Assembly (NCBI RefSeq): GCF_013294065.1
Contig: NZ_JABSNM010000013.1
Span: 59,554-123,553 of the forward strand
DNA length: 64,000 bases
From: Sphaerotilus uruguayifluvii
Lineage (GTDB): Bacteria > Pseudomonadota > Gammaproteobacteria > Burkholderiales > Burkholderiaceae_C
Direction: 5' to 3'
Shown here: piece by piece, positions 1 to 9,093 of the stretch
Layout of the letters: each line of letters starts with the position of its first letter
Numbering within the stretch: the stretch's first letter is position 1
The notes under the pieces: generated by a model
What the model was told of the DNA's origin: nothing
Databases searched by the model: none
The model's input: the letters and a program-made list of their open reading frames with translations, nothing else
Program-made: the position numbers and the translations under genes

Positions 1-284
1 ACCAGGGCGCGCACCGGGTCGAGGTCGACGGGCGGACGCTGCGGCTCGGGCCGACCGAGTTCCGGCTGCTGCAGCACCTGATGGCGCATCCGGAGCGGGT
101 GCACAGCCGCTCGCAGCTGCTCGACCGGGTCTGGGGCGATCATGTCTTCATCGAGGAGCGCACCGTCGATGTCCACATCAAGCGCCTGCGCGAGTCGCTG
201 GCGCCGGCCGATGCCGGGCGGATGATCGAGACGGTGCGCGGGGCCGGCTACCGCCTTCTGCGCGACCGGCCGGCGAGCGACTGA
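1..284 (+). CDS. phoB: Phosphate regulon response regulator PhoB, C-terminal part (partial)
   Basis: Only the C-terminal DNA-binding domain is in the window; the reading frame is open from base 3 and the receiver domain lies upstream of base 1. The visible part is an OmpR/PhoB winged helix: the LGPTEFRLLQHLM wing/helix, SRSQLLDRVWG, the recognition helix region VDVHIKRLRESL and the C-terminal RGAGYRL hairpin that closes every PhoB-type domain. It is followed after 16 bases by a PhoR-type kinase, the usual phoBR order, so the assignment rests on both domain and context. By family it binds pho boxes and activates phosphate-starvation genes when phosphorylated. An unrelated OmpR-class regulator would look alike in this fragment, but the partner kinase makes PhoB the best call. 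Confidence 0.85.
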   Translation, partial: QGAHRVEVDGRTLRLGPTEFRLLQHLMAHPERVHSRSQLLDRVWGDHVFIEERTVDVHIKRLRESLAPADAGRMIETVRGAGYRLLRDRPASD

Positions 285-300
285 ACCACACGGGAACATC

Positions 301-1656
301 ATGAGTCTGGCGCTCAAGCGCCTGCTGGTCCTGCTGCGTGACCTCAGCCTGCTGGCGATGCTGGGGGGCGTGGCCGGACTGAAGCTGGGAGCCCCGGTGC
401 TCGGCACCTGGATCGGCGCGCTGCTCGGCGCGGCCTGGGCCGGATGGCGCGACGCGCGCCGCGCCGGCCGGCTGATGCGCTGGATGCGCGGCGACATGGA
501 GGCGGCGGCGCCGCGCGACGGCGAGCTCTGGGGCGAGCTGGCCTACCGCACCGAGCGCGCGCTGCTGCTGCGCGAGCGGGCGCTGCAGGCCGAGCGCGAA
601 CGCCTCGCCGAATTCCTCAGCGCGATCGACGCCTCGCCCAACGGCGTGCTGCTGCTGGGCGCCGACGAGCAGATCGTCTGGCTCAGCCAGGTGGCGGCCG
701 TGCACCTCGGACTGGACCGCGAGCGCGATCTCGGCCAGCGCATCACGAACCTGGTGCGCGCGCCGGCCTTCGTCTCGACGCTGCAGTCCGGCAGCGCCGA
801 GCCGGTGCTGATGAACGGCCGCGCGCTGCAGCAGATGCTGTCGGTGCTGGTGCGGCGCTACGGCCAGGGCCAGTGCCTGGTGCTGACCCAGGACGTGACC
901 GAGCGGCTGCGCAACGAGGCGATGCGACGCGACTTCGTCGCCAATGTCTCGCACGAGATCCGCACGCCGCTGACGGTGCTCGGCGGCTTCGTCGAGACGA
1001 TGGCGACGCTGCCGCTCGGCGAGGAGGAGCGCGCGCGCATGCTGACGATGATGTCGCAGCAGACCGCGCGCATGCAGACGCTGGTGGCCGACCTGCTGAC
1101 GCTGGCGCGGCTGGAGGGCAGCCCGCAGCCGCCGCCGGGCGACTGGCATGCGGTGGCCGACCTGCTCGAGCGCATCGGCATCGAGGTCGAGGGCCTGTCG
1201 CGCGGCCGCCACCGCCTGGTGCTGCCCGACCCGGAGGACGCGGCGCTGCAGGGTGTCGAGATCGCCGGCAGCCTGGGCGAGCTGATGTCGGCGATGACCA
1301 ACCTGGCGAGCAACGCGGTGCGCTACACGCCCGATGGCGGGCGCATCGAGATCGCCTGGACCTGCCGCGAGGGCGGCGGCGCGGTCTTCGAGGTGCGCGA
1401 CAGCGGCATCGGCATCGCGCCGGAGCACCTGCCGCGGCTGACCGAGCGCTTCTACCGCGTCGACGGCAGCCGCTCGCGCGAGACCGGCGGCACCGGCCTG
1501 GGCCTGTCGATCGTCAAGCATGTGGTGCAGCGCCACGGCGCGGAGCTGACGATCGACAGCCAGCCCGGCCAGGGCTCGACCTTCCGCATCCTGTTCCCGG
1601 CGTCGCGCGTGCACTGCCGCGCCGCCGCGCCGGCCCTTCAGGACGCGCGGCGGTAG
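301..1656 (+). CDS. phoR: Phosphate regulon sensor histidine kinase PhoR
   Basis: A 451-residue inner-membrane histidine kinase. Two short hydrophobic segments at the N-terminus (about residues 8-50) carry no large periplasmic loop, as in PhoR, which senses phosphate through the Pst/PhoU complex. A PAS-like region follows (about 95-200), then the H-box FVANVSHEIRTPL with the phospho-accepting His, and the HATPase domain with the N box (NLASNAVRYTP), the G1 box (DSGIGI) and G2 (GGTGLGLSIVKH). It lies 16 bases after phoB in the same direction, so the two are one operon. Its last 19 bases overlap the end of the convergent glycosyltransferase gene. The start is the first ATG after phoB, preceded by a weak purine stretch. 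Confidence 0.9.
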   Translation: MSLALKRLLVLLRDLSLLAMLGGVAGLKLGAPVLGTWIGALLGAAWAGWRDARRAGRLMRWMRGDMEAAAPRDGELWGELAYRTERALLLRERALQAERERLAEFLSAIDASPNGVLLLGADEQIVWLSQVAAVHLGLDRERDLGQRITNLVRAPAFVSTLQSGSAEPVLMNGRALQQMLSVLVRRYGQGQCLVLTQDVTERLRNEAMRRDFVANVSHEIRTPLTVLGGFVETMATLPLGEEERARMLTMMSQQTARMQTLVADLLTLARLEGSPQPPPGDWHAVADLLERIGIEVEGLSRGRHRLVLPDPEDAALQGVEIAGSLGELMSAMTNLASNAVRYTPDGGRIEIAWTCREGGGAVFEVRDSGIGIAPEHLPRLTERFYRVDGSRSRETGGTGLGLSIVKHVVQRHGAELTIDSQPGQGSTFRILFPASRVHCRAAAPALQDARR

Positions 1657-3311
1657 ATCAGGATCACCTCGTCGCGGTCGGTCGGCCGGCGCACCCGCGC
1701 CTGCAGCGTCCAGCCGGGCACCTGCGGCGAGCGCTGGCGCGTCTCGGGCGTGCCGATGCGCTCGTGGTGGTCGAGCACCATCCAGCGGCATTCGAGGCGG
1801 CGCGGGTCGCGCGACAGCGTCCAGTGGCCGTGCACCTCGAGCGCGGCGAGCTGGCTGCGGCTGAAGCCGGGCGCGACGAGGCAGCCGCCTTCGGGCAGAT
1901 GGCGCGCGAGCTGGGTCACCATCGGCCGGTAGCTGCGCGCGTAGTCGAGCACCGGCAGCCACAGCGTCATCAGCAGCAGCCAGCCCAGCGCGACGCCGCC
2001 GGCCGGCAGCACCAGGCTCTTCCACAGCGCCTGGCGGTGCCGCCCGGTGCGCCAGCGCACCAGGGCCAGCCAGGCCAGCGTGCCGGCGGCGGCCAGCGCC
2101 AGCGCCAGCGGCTGGAAGACCGGCACGAAGCCCGGCGCCAGCCGCGCGATGTTGATGGCCGGCTGCGCCGGCACGCCGGTGTGCATCGACAGGTAGATGA
2201 TCCAGATCGTCAGCGCGCTGGCGCTGAAGAAGAAGACCGAGAACCAGTCGATCGCCGCGCTGACGCTGCGCCTGAGCGTGGGCAGCGCGAAGGCGGCCAT
2301 GATCGCCAGCGCCGGCAGCGCCAGCATCAGCGCGCGGTCCGAGCCGCCCATGCCCAGGCTGGCCGCCAGCGCGATCAGCAGCACCGCCAGCGGCACCGAC
2401 AGGTGGCGCTTGAGCAGCTGGCGGCGCCAGCGCCACAGCGTCCAGGCCGCCATCGGGCCGATCGGCCAGGTGAACCACAGCAGCAGCTGCAGCGTGCCGC
2501 CGGGGTCTTCCGGCGCCTGCAGGCGCCAGATCCACGCCTGCAGCACGGTGGCGGTGGCGACCTCGAGCACGGCGCCGGCCAGCAGCCAGGGCACCAGCCG
2601 TCGCGCGTCGGCATAGCTCGAGCGCAGGCTGATCAGCATGCCGGCCAGCGCCAGCAGCAGCCCGGTCGTGGCCGCGCCGCTGGCGGCCATCAGCATCGGC
2701 GCCAGCAGCACCGCCAGCCGTGCGTGCCAGGGCCGGTAGGGGCTGGCAGCCAGGCCGTAGAGCATCACGGCCGTCGCGGCCAGCTGCACCAGCTCCGGCG
2801 TCGTCTCGTGGCCGAGCTGCAGCAGGCCCAGCGGCGCGATCAGCGCCAGCAGCGCGCCGTCGGCGATCGCGCGGGCGTAGTCGACCGGATGGGCCTCGCC
2901 GCCAAAGGCGAAGGCCACCGGCTGGGCGGCCTCGGTGCGCGCCAGGTGCAGCGTCGCGTACCACACCAGCGCCATCGTCGCGGCCAGCAGCAGCGCGAAG
3001 GGAATGCGCGCGGCCAGCGCCGGATCGAGTCCCAGCGGCGACAGCAGCGCCATCGCGGCCGCGCCGATCCAGTAGGGCAGCACGCTGCCGTCGCCGGGCA
3101 GGCCGGCGATCGACGGGTGCAGCCAGCCCGACTCGCCGCGCAGCAGGCTGGTCATGTAGCCGTAGGCGGTGATGTCGGCGTTCTTCCACGGGTCGCGGCC
3201 GAACACCCCCGGCAGCAGGTAGGCGGCGCACAGCAGCAGCAGCCCCAGCCGTGGCAGGCGCTCCACGGCACGTTGAGGCACCAGTGCGGGTGTGGGTCGG
3301 GTGTCGGTCAC
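1638..3311 (-). CDS. GT39-type (ArnT/PMT-like) membrane glycosyltransferase
   Basis: A 557-residue polytopic membrane protein starting at GTG. About ten or more hydrophobic helices are visible, and the first periplasmic loop reads GVFGRDPWKNADITAYGYM, the acidic-loop signature of GT-C enzymes such as ArnT, which take a polyprenyl-phosphate sugar and transfer it to a lipid or protein. A C-terminal soluble part follows. By family the enzyme would act at the periplasmic face of the inner membrane, but nothing in the window names the sugar or acceptor: no arn or lipid A genes are nearby. It is the last gene of the rpmE side and is separated from rpmE by a good terminator, so it probably has its own promoter. 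Its 3' end overlaps phoR by 19 bases. Confidence 0.75.
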   Translation of the reverse strand: MTDTRPTPALVPQRAVERLPRLGLLLLCAAYLLPGVFGRDPWKNADITAYGYMTSLLRGESGWLHPSIAGLPGDGSVLPYWIGAAAMALLSPLGLDPALAARIPFALLLAATMALVWYATLHLARTEAAQPVAFAFGGEAHPVDYARAIADGALLALIAPLGLLQLGHETTPELVQLAATAVMLYGLAASPYRPWHARLAVLLAPMLMAASGAATTGLLLALAGMLISLRSSYADARRLVPWLLAGAVLEVATATVLQAWIWRLQAPEDPGGTLQLLLWFTWPIGPMAAWTLWRWRRQLLKRHLSVPLAVLLIALAASLGMGGSDRALMLALPALAIMAAFALPTLRRSVSAAIDWFSVFFFSASALTIWIIYLSMHTGVPAQPAINIARLAPGFVPVFQPLALALAAAGTLAWLALVRWRTGRHRQALWKSLVLPAGGVALGWLLLMTLWLPVLDYARSYRPMVTQLARHLPEGGCLVAPGFSRSQLAALEVHGHWTLSRDPRRLECRWMVLDHHERIGTPETRQRSPQVPGWTLQARVRRPTDRDEVILIYRRAS

Positions 3312-3343
3312 GGGCAGGCGGCGCGGCCGGACCGCGCAGGCAA

Positions 3344-3366
3344 TAAAAAAGGCAGCCCGGGCTGCC
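3344..3366 (-). terminator. Rho-independent terminator after rpmE
   Basis: A perfect palindrome GGCAGCCCGGGCTGCC lies at 3351-3366, directly followed on the minus strand by six T residues (the A run at 3345-3350). It sits 67 bases past the rpmE stop and upstream of the GT39 gene, so it ends the rho-rpmE side transcript. Confidence 0.85.
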
Positions 3367-3432
3367 TTCGTGGCGCGCGGCCCGCGCAGTGGCCGGCCGT
3401 GCTTCGATTCCGGTGGCCCGGAGATCGGGAGA

Positions 3433-3690
3433 TCAGCGCTTGATGCCGACCTTGAACTTGTTGCGGAACTTCTCGACGCGACCGCCCAGGTTGTCGACGC
3501 TCTTCTGCTGGCCGGTGTAGAACGGGTGCGTCTCGCTGGTGGTTTCCAGCTTGAACAGCGGCAGCTCGCGGCCGTCTTCCAGCGTGATCTTTTCCTTGGT
3601 CGGAGCGCACGAACGCGTCACGAACTGGAAGCCGTTGGACAGGTCGACGAAGCAGACGTCGCGGTAGTTCGGGTGGATGCCGTCTTTCAT
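3433..3690 (-). CDS. rpmE2: 50S ribosomal protein L31 type B
   Basis: An 85-residue ribosomal protein of the large subunit. It starts [16 protein letters not shown] and contains the GFQFVTRSC and HPFYTGQQK segments typical of L31. The zinc-binding CxxC motif of type A L31 is absent, so this is the zinc-independent type B form (YkgM-like) that can replace the zinc form when zinc is scarce. The frame is open further upstream, but the start is placed at the ATG where family homology begins. It follows rho on the same strand, the order seen in many Betaproteobacteria. Confidence 0.93.
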   Translation of the reverse strand: MKDGIHPNYRDVCFVDLSNGFQFVTRSCAPTKEKITLEDGRELPLFKLETTSETHPFYTGQQKSVDNLGGRVEKFRNKFKVGIKR

Positions 3691-3767
3691 GGGGATGCTC
3701 GCTGTGGTGCCGGGAGCCACCGCCCGCACCATGCGTAGCAGCACTTTCCGACAGCGGAAAAACCTCG

Positions 3768-3773
3768 ATTATA
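3768..3773 (-). promoter_or_regulatory. Possible -10 element for rpmE
   Basis: The minus strand carries a perfect TATAAT hexamer 78 bases ahead of the rpmE start, just after the hairpin that follows rho. A good -35 is not evident at the right distance, so this is only a candidate for a separate rpmE promoter. Confidence 0.3.
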
Positions 3774-3774
3774 G

Positions 3775-3795
3775 CCCGTGCCCGGCGGGCACGGG
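3775..3795 (-). terminator. Hairpin just downstream of rho
   Basis: A perfect 9-bp stem CCCGTGCCC/GGGCACGGG with a 3-base loop begins 21 bases past the rho stop codon. It is not followed by a T run on the minus strand, so it may be a weak terminator, a 3'-end stabiliser or a processing site between rho and rpmE. Confidence 0.4.
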
Positions 3796-3815
3796 AAGGG
3801 CGCGCGCGAGCGGTC

Positions 3816-5078
3816 TCAGCCGCCGCGGCGCATCAGGTCGAAGAAGTCCAGGTTGCTCTTCGTCGACTTCATCTTGTTGAGGATGAACTCCATCGCCTCG
3901 ATCTCGTCCATCGGGTAGAGCAGCTTCCGGAGGATCCAGGTCTTCTGCAGGATCTCGGGCTTGAGCAGCAGCTCCTCGCGGCGCGTGCCCGACTTGTTCA
4001 GCAGGATCGACGGGTAGACGCGCTTCTCGGCCATGCGGCGGTCCAGGTGGATCTCGCAGTTGCCGGTGCCCTTGAATTCCTCGTAGATCACCTCGTCCAT
4101 GCGGCTGCCGGTGTCGACCAGCGCGGTGCCGATGATGGTGAGCGAGCCGCCTTCCTCGACGTTGCGCGCCGCGCCGAAGAATCGCTTGGGGCGCTGCAGC
4201 GCGCCCGCGTCGACGCCGCCGGTCAGCACCTTGCCCGAGGAGGGCAGCACGTTGTTGTAGGCGCGCGCCAGGCGGGTGATCGAGTCCAGCAGGATGATCA
4301 CGTCCTTGCGCAGCTCGACCAGGCGCTTGGCGCGCTCGATCACCATCTCGGCGACCTGGACGTGGCGGGCGGCCGGCTCGTCGAAGGTCGAGCTGATGAC
4401 CTCGCCGCGCACGGTGCGCTGCATCTCGGTCACTTCCTCGGGACGCTCGTCGACCAGCAGCACGATCAGGTGCACGTCGGGGTTGTTCGCCACCAGCGCG
4501 TGCGCCAGGTGCTGCATCATCACGGTCTTGCCGCTCTTCGGCGGCGCGACGAGCAGCGCGCGCTGGCCTTTGCCGATCGGCGCGATCAGGTCGATGATGC
4601 GGCTGGTGATGTTCTCCTCGCCGCGGATGTCACGCTCGAGCCTGAACTGTTCCTTGGGGAACAGCGGGGTCAGGTTCTCGAACATGATCTTGTTCTTCGA
4701 TTCCTCCGGCGTCAGGTTGTTGACGCGGTCGACCTTGACCAGCGCGAAGTAGCGCTCGCCGTCCTTCGGCACGCGCACCTCGCCCTCGATCATGTCGCCG
4801 GTGTGGAGGTTGAAGCGGCGGATCTGGCTGGGCGACAGGTAGATGTCGTCGGTCGACGCCAGGAAGCTGGTGTCGGGCGAGCGCAGGAAGCCGAAGCCGT
4901 CGGGCAGCACTTCGAGCACGCCGTCGCCGAAGATCTGCTCGCCCTGCTTGGCGCGCTTCTTCATGATCGCGAACATCAGCTCCTGCTTGCGCAGGCGGCT
5001 GGCATTCTCGATCTCGAGCGTCTCCGCCATCCGGACGAGCGCCGAGATGTGTTGAGCCTTGAGTTCGGAAAGGTGCAT
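3816..5078 (-). CDS. rho: Transcription termination factor Rho
   Basis: A 420-residue hexameric RNA helicase that ends transcription at C-rich unstructured RNA. The N-terminal Rho_N helix bundle starts [19 protein letters not shown], the cold-shock-like RNA-binding fold follows with [10 protein letters not shown], and the ATPase domain carries Walker A APPKSGKT (about residue 180), Walker [11 protein letters not shown], the Q-loop region and the R-loop. Length matches the family. It is followed by rpmE and preceded by trxA with a 258-base leader. Long rho leaders elsewhere are used for autoregulation by attenuation, and a strong hairpin sits at the start of this leader. Confidence 0.98.
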   Translation of the reverse strand: MHLSELKAQHISALVRMAETLEIENASRLRKQELMFAIMKKRAKQGEQIFGDGVLEVLPDGFGFLRSPDTSFLASTDDIYLSPSQIRRFNLHTGDMIEGEVRVPKDGERYFALVKVDRVNNLTPEESKNKIMFENLTPLFPKEQFRLERDIRGEENITSRIIDLIAPIGKGQRALLVAPPKSGKTVMMQHLAHALVANNPDVHLIVLLVDERPEEVTEMQRTVRGEVISSTFDEPAARHVQVAEMVIERAKRLVELRKDVIILLDSITRLARAYNNVLPSSGKVLTGGVDAGALQRPKRFFGAARNVEEGGSLTIIGTALVDTGSRMDEVIYEEFKGTGNCEIHLDRRMAEKRVYPSILLNKSGTRREELLLKPEILQKTWILRKLLYPMDEIEAMEFILNKMKSTKSNLDFFDLMRRGG

Positions 5079-5300
5079 AGGGTCGGGCCCTGAAATCAGG
5101 CCTTGCCGGTGCCAGCCGGACAGGCCGAAGGGGTCGGACCCCTCCGGATCCTGCGGCTCGCCGAGGACCGCGGCCGCATCGGATCGCGATGCGGCATGCG
5201 GACGGTGAGGGGGCTGGGGAGGGGGCCGACGCTGCGCGCTCCAGCGTCTGCGTCAGGGGCAGCAATCCGGGCTGGACCGGCGCGCAGTGGCATTCGTCAT

Positions 5301-5328
5301 GTCTGCAGCAGCGGGCGCTGCTGCAGAC
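5301..5328 (-). promoter_or_regulatory. Strong hairpin in the trxA-rho spacer
   Basis: A perfect 12-bp inverted repeat, GTCTGCAGCAGC with a 4-base loop and its complement, starts 9 bases past the trxA stop. On the minus strand it has no T run after it, so it is better read as a leader or processing structure in the trxA-rho transcript than as a clean terminator. The rest of the 258-base spacer holds no gene. Confidence 0.5.
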
Positions 5329-5336
5329 CGGACGAA

Positions 5337-5666
5337 TTATAGGTTGGACTTGATGAAATCGGTCAACTGCGCCTTGTTCAGCGCGCCGACCTTGGTCGCG
5401 GCGAGCTCGCCGCCCTTGAAGATCATCAGCGTCGGGATGCCGCGGATGCCGAAGCGCGCCGGCACGTCGCGGTTGTCGTCGACGTTCATCTTGGCGACGA
5501 CCAGCTGGCCGTTGAACTCGCCTGCCACCGCATCGAGCACCGGCGCGATCGCCTTGCACGGGCCGCACCACTCGGCCCAGTAGTCGACCAGCACCGGCTT
5601 GTCGGCATTGAGCACGTCGGCTTCGAAGGAGGCATCGGAGATGTGTTTGATGAGGTCGCTGCTCAT
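5337..5666 (-). CDS. trxA: Thioredoxin 1
   Basis: A 109-residue cytoplasmic thioredoxin that reduces protein disulfides with electrons from thioredoxin reductase. The redox site WAEWCGPCK lies at about residues 31-39, and the conserved cis-proline loop [11 protein letters not shown] is present near residue 75. The length is standard. It stands directly upstream of rho, as in many proteobacteria. The window contains no trxB. Confidence 0.97.
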   Translation of the reverse strand: MSSDLIKHISDASFEADVLNADKPVLVDYWAEWCGPCKAIAPVLDAVAGEFNGQLVVAKMNVDDNRDVPARFGIRGIPTLMIFKGGELAATKVGALNKAQLTDFIKSNL

Positions 5667-5935
5667 GGGAATTCCGTCGAGGGACAGAGAAGGCCGGTCC
5701 TGACGGCCGGCCGGGAAATCGATGCTGCAATTCTGGCACGAACCGGCCGGGCCCGCGTCCGACGGGCCTGCGCGAGGCGGCGCCGGATCGCCCGGGTTTC
5801 TGCCGATCCGATCGGATTCGGTCGATCAGCAGGGGATTCACCGGGGTTTGCCGGCCATTTCCATGCATGAGAGCGTGCAGTGCCGGCGTCCAATCGGCGC
5901 ATGACGAACACCGACGATCGCCCCCGATCGCAAGC

Positions 5936-7690
5936 ATGATGACCCAGGACGCCTCCGCCGCCGCTCCGGCTCCCGACACCGATGCTGTCGCCACCGCCGC
6001 GTCGGCGTCCACCGCTGCGGCGCCCGCGGCGCCGGCCCGCAACTTCGGCCATTACGGGCTGGTGCGGCTGCTGGGCAGCAGCTCGCTGACGATCGCCTGG
6101 CTGGCGCGCGACAACCGCAGCGGCGCGATGGTGCGGCTGCTGGCGGCGCGCCAGCCGGTCAACTCCGAGACGGTGCGGGCCCGCTGCGTCGAGGAGGCGC
6201 GCCGAGCCTCGCAGCTCAACCACCCGCGGCTGCTGCCGGCGCACGAGGTGGGCTGCGTCGACCGCTTTCCCTTCGTCACCAGTGCCTGCGATCCGGCGCT
6301 GCCGCCGCAGCGGGTCGAGGAGCGCTTCTCGCCGCCGGCGCTGCGCTCGCTGATCCGCAACGGCTGCGAGATGCTCGAGGGCCTGGCCTACGCGCACGAG
6401 GCCAGCATTCCGCATGGCGACCTGGGCCTGCACACGCTGGCCTTCGACGCGAACGACCGGGTCTCGCTGTGGGGCCTGGGCCTGGGCGTGGCGATCGCCA
6501 GCACCCGACCGCAGGGCATTCCGACCGCCGGCGGGCTGGGCGGAGGCCTGCTCGGGCGCGAGATCGCCGCGGCCAGCCTGCTGATCCAGCACTGGATCCA
6601 GGGCGAGCCGCCGCACGGCGAGAGCGACATGCCGGCGCTGCTCGACCGCTGGCCGACCAGCGACCTGCGCCTGCCGCCGGAGCTGCCGATGCCGATCGCC
6701 GACTCGCTGCGGCTGCTGCTCGATCGCGCGGTCGAGACCAATCCGCAGCGCCGCTTCATCCATGCGCGCAGCTTCCACCGCGCGCTCAGCGGCTGGCACT
6801 ACACCGAGTATCCGGAGGACGGCGGCCTCGACGCGATGCTGCAGGGCCTGCTGCGCCGCAACGGCCTGTTGCCGGCGGCGGACAAGCTGCGCGAGCGGGT
6901 CGCGCACATCGTCGGCATGGACAAGGGCCGGCTCGACGAGATGGTCGACTCGCTGATGCAGGACCTGGCGCTGACGATGTCGATGCTGCGCGCGGCCAAT
7001 GCCAGCGAGATGGCGGTGGCCGGCGAGGGCGCGGTCGTCACCAGCCCCAAGCGGGCGATGGCGCTGCTGGGCACCGACGGCCTGCGCCGCGTCGCCGGCA
7101 GCCAGAAGCAGTGGCCGGGCACCGCCAAGCCGCATCACGCGACGCTGCTGCTGCAGGCCATCGAGCGCGCGCAGCTGGCGGCCCACCTGGCCGCCGAGGT
7201 CGCGCCGGGCGGCTCCGACGCCGAGGGCGCGATGCTGGCGGCGACCTTCCAGAACCTCGGCCAGGTCCTCGGCCTCTACCATTTTCCCGACGAGATCGCG
7301 CAGATCCAGCGCCTGGTGCTGTCGAGCCGCGGCACCGACAAGGCGATCACGCCCGATCTGGCGGCGATGTCGGTGCTGGGCGTCGACCTGCAGACGATGG
7401 CGCTGGCCTTCATGCGGCTGTGGGGCGTGGCCGAGCCGCTGCGCCACCTGGTGCGGCCGCTGGCCGAGGATGCGGTGGTGCGCTCGCCCGAGACCCTCGA
7501 GGCCTGGTCGCGGCTGCTGGGCAGCTTCGCCAACGAGGTGGTGCGCATCACCGACCTGCCGCAGCCGAACCAGCCCGCGGCGCTGGCCACGCTGATCGGG
7601 CGCTACCATTCGACGCTCGGCCTCGACGAAGGCCAGGTGCGCGGCGCGATGCGGCGCGCCCGCGAAAAGCTCTCGCGCCACATGCGCTGA
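5936..7690 (+). CDS. Pseudokinase-HDOD fusion protein
   Basis: A 584-residue protein in two parts. After an Ala/Thr-rich tail (1-35), residues about 37-270 look like a Ser/Thr protein kinase fold (YGLVRLLGSSSLTIAWLARD, then IPHGDLGLHTLAFD). The key residues are lost: no Lys in the VAIK position, no Lys or Asn in the catalytic loop, and LWGLG instead of DFG, so it is probably a pseudokinase. Residues about 290-584 form an HDOD domain (LMQDLALTMSMLRAANA and AMALLGTDGLRRVA), a degenerate HD fold used in bacterial signalling. Start at ATG 5936; a second ATG follows at once. It is divergent from trxA and is followed by tatD after 54 bases. Role unknown; scaffold or signalling adaptor is an inference. 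Confidence 0.75.
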   Translation: MMTQDASAAAPAPDTDAVATAASASTAAAPAAPARNFGHYGLVRLLGSSSLTIAWLARDNRSGAMVRLLAARQPVNSETVRARCVEEARRASQLNHPRLLPAHEVGCVDRFPFVTSACDPALPPQRVEERFSPPALRSLIRNGCEMLEGLAYAHEASIPHGDLGLHTLAFDANDRVSLWGLGLGVAIASTRPQGIPTAGGLGGGLLGREIAAASLLIQHWIQGEPPHGESDMPALLDRWPTSDLRLPPELPMPIADSLRLLLDRAVETNPQRRFIHARSFHRALSGWHYTEYPEDGGLDAMLQGLLRRNGLLPAADKLRERVAHIVGMDKGRLDEMVDSLMQDLALTMSMLRAANASEMAVAGEGAVVTSPKRAMALLGTDGLRRVAGSQKQWPGTAKPHHATLLLQAIERAQLAAHLAAEVAPGGSDAEGAMLAATFQNLGQVLGLYHFPDEIAQIQRLVLSSRGTDKAITPDLAAMSVLGVDLQTMALAFMRLWGVAEPLRHLVRPLAEDAVVRSPETLEAWSRLLGSFANEVVRITDLPQPNQPAALATLIGRYHSTLGLDEGQVRGAMRRAREKLSRHMR

Positions 7691-7744
7691 CCCTCCGGCC
7701 GATCCGGCGCCCCGCCGGTGCGGGCCGGTCACCCCCGGCCCGCG

Positions 7745-8578
7745 ATGCCCCTCTGGATCGACACCCACTGCCACCTCGACGCCCCCGAGTTCGACGCCGA
7801 CCGCGATGCGGTGCTGGCGCGTGCCCGCGCAAGGGGCGTCTCCTGTCTGGTGCTGCCCGCCGTCACGGCCGACCATTTCGAGCCGCTGCGGCATCTGGCC
7901 GAGCGCACCGGCCAGCCCTACGCGCTGGGCCTGCATCCGCTGTGGACCGGCGCGGCCGAGCCCGAGGATTCGCTGGCGCGGCTGGACGCGATGCTGGCGG
8001 CCACGCGGGACGATCCCCGCCGGGTGGCGGTGGGCGAGATCGGCATCGACGGCTTCGAGCCCGGCCTGGACGCGGCGCGCCAGCGCCATTTCCTGGCCGA
8101 GCAGCTCAGGCTGGCGCGCCGCCATGACCTGCCGGTCATCCTGCATGTGCGCCGCTCGGCGGACGCGGTGCTGGCGCTGCTGCGGCGCCATCCGGTGCGT
8201 GGCGGCATCGCGCATGCGTTCAACGGCAGCGAGCAGCAGGCGCGCGCCTTCGTCGACCTGGGCCTGAAGCTGGGCTTCGGCGGCGCGATGACCTTCGAGC
8301 GCGCGCTGCAGATCCGCCGCCTGGCTACGGCGCTGCCGGCCGAGGCCATCGTGCTCGAGACGGACGCGCCCGACATCCCGCCGCACTGGCTCTACCGCAC
8401 CGCCGCCGAGCGCGCAGCCGGCCAGAGCAGCCGCAACGAGCCCGCCGAGCTGCCGCGCATCGCCGAGACGCTGGCCGTGCTGCGCGGCTGGAGCCTGGAG
8501 GAGACGGCCGCGATCACCCGCGCCAATGCCTGCGCCGCGCTGCCGGGGCTGGCGGCGCTGATCGGTGCGGCGACATGA
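7745..8578 (+). CDS. tatD: TatD-family metal-dependent deoxyribonuclease
   Basis: A 277-residue TIM-barrel hydrolase of the TatD/YcfH/YjjV group, which removes nucleotides from DNA 3' ends and is linked to DNA repair. Metal ligands are visible: HCHLD near the N-terminus (H-x-H), the VGEIGID glutamate, VILHVRRS, IAHAFNG, and ETDAPDIPP with the catalytic Asp at the end. The start is placed at MPLWIDTHCHLD, where homology begins, although the frame opens 9 codons earlier. Its stop overlaps the next gene, so it is translationally coupled to the deoxyinosine glycosylase, a pairing that fits DNA repair. Which TatD paralogue it is cannot be told. Confidence 0.9.
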   Translation: MPLWIDTHCHLDAPEFDADRDAVLARARARGVSCLVLPAVTADHFEPLRHLAERTGQPYALGLHPLWTGAAEPEDSLARLDAMLAATRDDPRRVAVGEIGIDGFEPGLDAARQRHFLAEQLRLARRHDLPVILHVRRSADAVLALLRRHPVRGGIAHAFNGSEQQARAFVDLGLKLGFGGAMTFERALQIRRLATALPAEAIVLETDAPDIPPHWLYRTAAERAAGQSSRNEPAELPRIAETLAVLRGWSLEETAAITRANACAALPGLAALIGAAT

Positions 8579-9093
8579 GCGGCACCGGCGCGCCCGAGGC
8601 TCTGCCGCTGGCCGGCTTCGGGCCGGTCGTGGGGCCGCGCACCCGGCTGATGGTGCTGGGCAGCTTTCCCGGCGTAGCCTCGCTGGCGCAGCAGCAGTAC
8701 TACGCCCACCCGCGCAACCAGTTCTGGCCGATCCTGTCGGCGCTGTGGGGCCTCGACCTGTGGGCCTTGCCGTATCTTGACCGGCTGGAGGTGCTGCGCG
8801 AGCGCGGGCTGGGGCTGTGGGATGTCTATGCGCGGGTGCGCCGCGAGGGCAGCCTGGACAGCGCGATCGAGGCGGCCGAACTCAACGATCTGGCCGGCCT
8901 GCGCCACATCGCGCCGGGGCTGGAGGCGGTGGCGCACAACGGCGCGGAGTCGGCGCGCACGATGCGCCGGCTGCAGGCGCTGGGCTTCGCGGTGCACCGC
9001 CTGCCCTCGACCAGCCCGGCGAACGCCGGCTGGTCCTTCGAGCGCAAGCTCGCGGCCTGGCGGGAAACATTCGCGCGCTACGATCTGGCATGA
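8575..9093 (+). CDS. DNA-deoxyinosine glycosylase (UDG family 6)
   Basis: A 172-residue base-excision enzyme of the uracil-DNA glycosylase superfamily, family 6 (HDG), which removes hypoxanthine formed by adenine deamination. The signature is clear: MVLGSFPG near residue 27, then QQYYAHPRNQFWP (the family 6 NQFW loop with the catalytic Asn), GLWDVY, and the C-terminal LPSTSPANA motif. It overlaps tatD by four bases upstream and the spermidine-synthase-like gene by ATGA downstream, so the group is one operon. Confidence 0.88.
   Translation: MSGTGAPEALPLAGFGPVVGPRTRLMVLGSFPGVASLAQQQYYAHPRNQFWPILSALWGLDLWALPYLDRLEVLRERGLGLWDVYARVRREGSLDSAIEAAELNDLAGLRHIAPGLEAVAHNGAESARTMRRLQALGFAVHRLPSTSPANAGWSFERKLAAWRETFARYDLA

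Noticed and set aside
178..3231. Large minus-strand frame over phoR and the GT39 gene
   Set aside because: Arg/Ala-rich shadow sequence without domains; the real genes lie in other frames.
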